Under the pieces are notes generated by a model. It was not told the DNA's origin and searched no databases. It saw nothing but the letters and a program-made list of their open reading frames with translations. Of a stretch of DNA of 45,943 nt, positions 45,440-45,943 are shown piece by piece (the first letter of the stretch is position 1; each line of letters opens with the position of its first letter). Source of the DNA: Methanobacteriota archaeon (lineage in GTDB: Archaea > Thermoplasmatota > Poseidoniia > Poseidoniales > Poseidoniaceae); NCBI GenBank assembly GCA_004195515.1, contig PSPR01000013.1:1-45943 (forward strand), read 5' to 3'. The position numbers were made by a program, and so were the translations under genes.

Positions 45440-45943
45440 ATGTTTGCAAGTAATACACATGCTCGGCTTCGTAGCCTGATGTTATCTTTGATTATGTTCG
45501 CCTCGGTTTTTGCCGGGATGGCGGCCTTAACACCTGCTGTTGGTGCCGATTCTGGGCGGTCAACTGGGTATGAAGAATTAGTGGTTTCAGTACCTGATAC
45601 CTATTATGATAGAGGTTCAGATATACCTCTCACAATTGTAGCAACTAATTTAGATCCTGCAACTGAATATACGTTAACTTATACTCTATGTGATTTTGAA
45701 TCTATGGGCAATATTGACGATCAATGGTGTTACCCATTGGAAGATTGGACAAATAATGGTGAACCAGTAATTTCTGGTACTGTCGATATTGGTTCTGGAA
45801 ATAATTACCATATGACAACAATCACAATTACCGATCCAGGATGTTGTGGAGAAGTTGAATGGGATTCTACATTGCAACAAGAGGTAATGGATGGTTTAGA
45901 AAACGGCTCTTATGGATTTATAGTTTCGCTTGATGTTCAAGAT
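45440..45943 (+). CDS. Partial secreted surface protein (runs off window end)
   Basis: ATG45440 after AAGGTA: MFASNTHARLRSLMLSLIMFASVFAGMAALTPAVGADSGRSTGYEELVVSVPDTYYDRGSDIPLTIVATNLDP...; open for 168 codons to the edge. Confidence 0.8.
   Translation, partial: MFASNTHARLRSLMLSLIMFASVFAGMAALTPAVGADSGRSTGYEELVVSVPDTYYDRGSDIPLTIVATNLDPATEYTLTYTLCDFESMGNIDDQWCYPLEDWTNNGEPVISGTVDIGSGNNYHMTTITITDPGCCGEVEWDSTLQQEVMDGLENGSYGFIVSLDVQD

Noticed and set aside
45157-45453. 98-aa plus ORF upstream of the edge surface gene
   Set aside because: Cys-rich random-looking peptide overlapping the smORF and the start of the signal-peptide ORF in another frame.
1-45943. Search for tRNA/rRNA genes, CRISPR arrays, transposases and IS ends
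   Set aside because: None recognised by eye; the only clear tandem repeats are the in-frame 21-bp coiled-coil arrays. A tRNAscan/CRISPR scan would be needed to be certain.

Overview
This 46 kb window looks like a chromosomal segment of a marine planktonic euryarchaeon, most likely Candidatus Poseidoniales / Marine Group II-like. The taxonomic call is inference: it rests on a CarS-type CDP-archaeol synthase, an AglB/STT3 oligosaccharyltransferase, archaeal-type pilins, and acidic giant surface proteins with a single C-terminal TM helix. Housekeeping-like genes are a Ni-superoxide dismutase with its maturation peptidase (sodN-sodX), carS, purD, an MBL-fold hydrolase (YycJ/WalJ-like) and a pyroglutamyl-peptidase/Nudix fusion. 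Most of the window is a cell-surface locus: (i) a 3175-aa AglB with an extra N-terminal membrane region and about 2200 aa of beta-sandwich ectodomain; (ii) a membrane-anchored subtilisin-like protease directly downstream; (iii) giant secreted or anchored proteins of 1416, 1898 and 1782 aa (beta-helix, TSP3-like DxDGDG repeats, Trp-containing cytoplasmic tails); (iv) a wHTH-STAND-TPR regulator convergent with a translationally coupled operon of three type IV pilin-like proteins, one of them 698 aa; (v) a lipoprotein metalloprotease; (vi) a PGF-CTERM-like surface protein. Other notable items are an acylphosphatase-like domain fused to a heptad coiled coil encoded by perfect-period 21-bp repeats, an apparently frameshifted small lipoprotein, a 41-aa single-TM smORF missed by the ORF track, abutting or overlapping convergent stop codons, and recurrent short GC-rich hairpins just upstream of start codons. 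No rRNA, tRNA, CRISPR or transposase was recognised. No homology search was run; family calls are from motif recognition.
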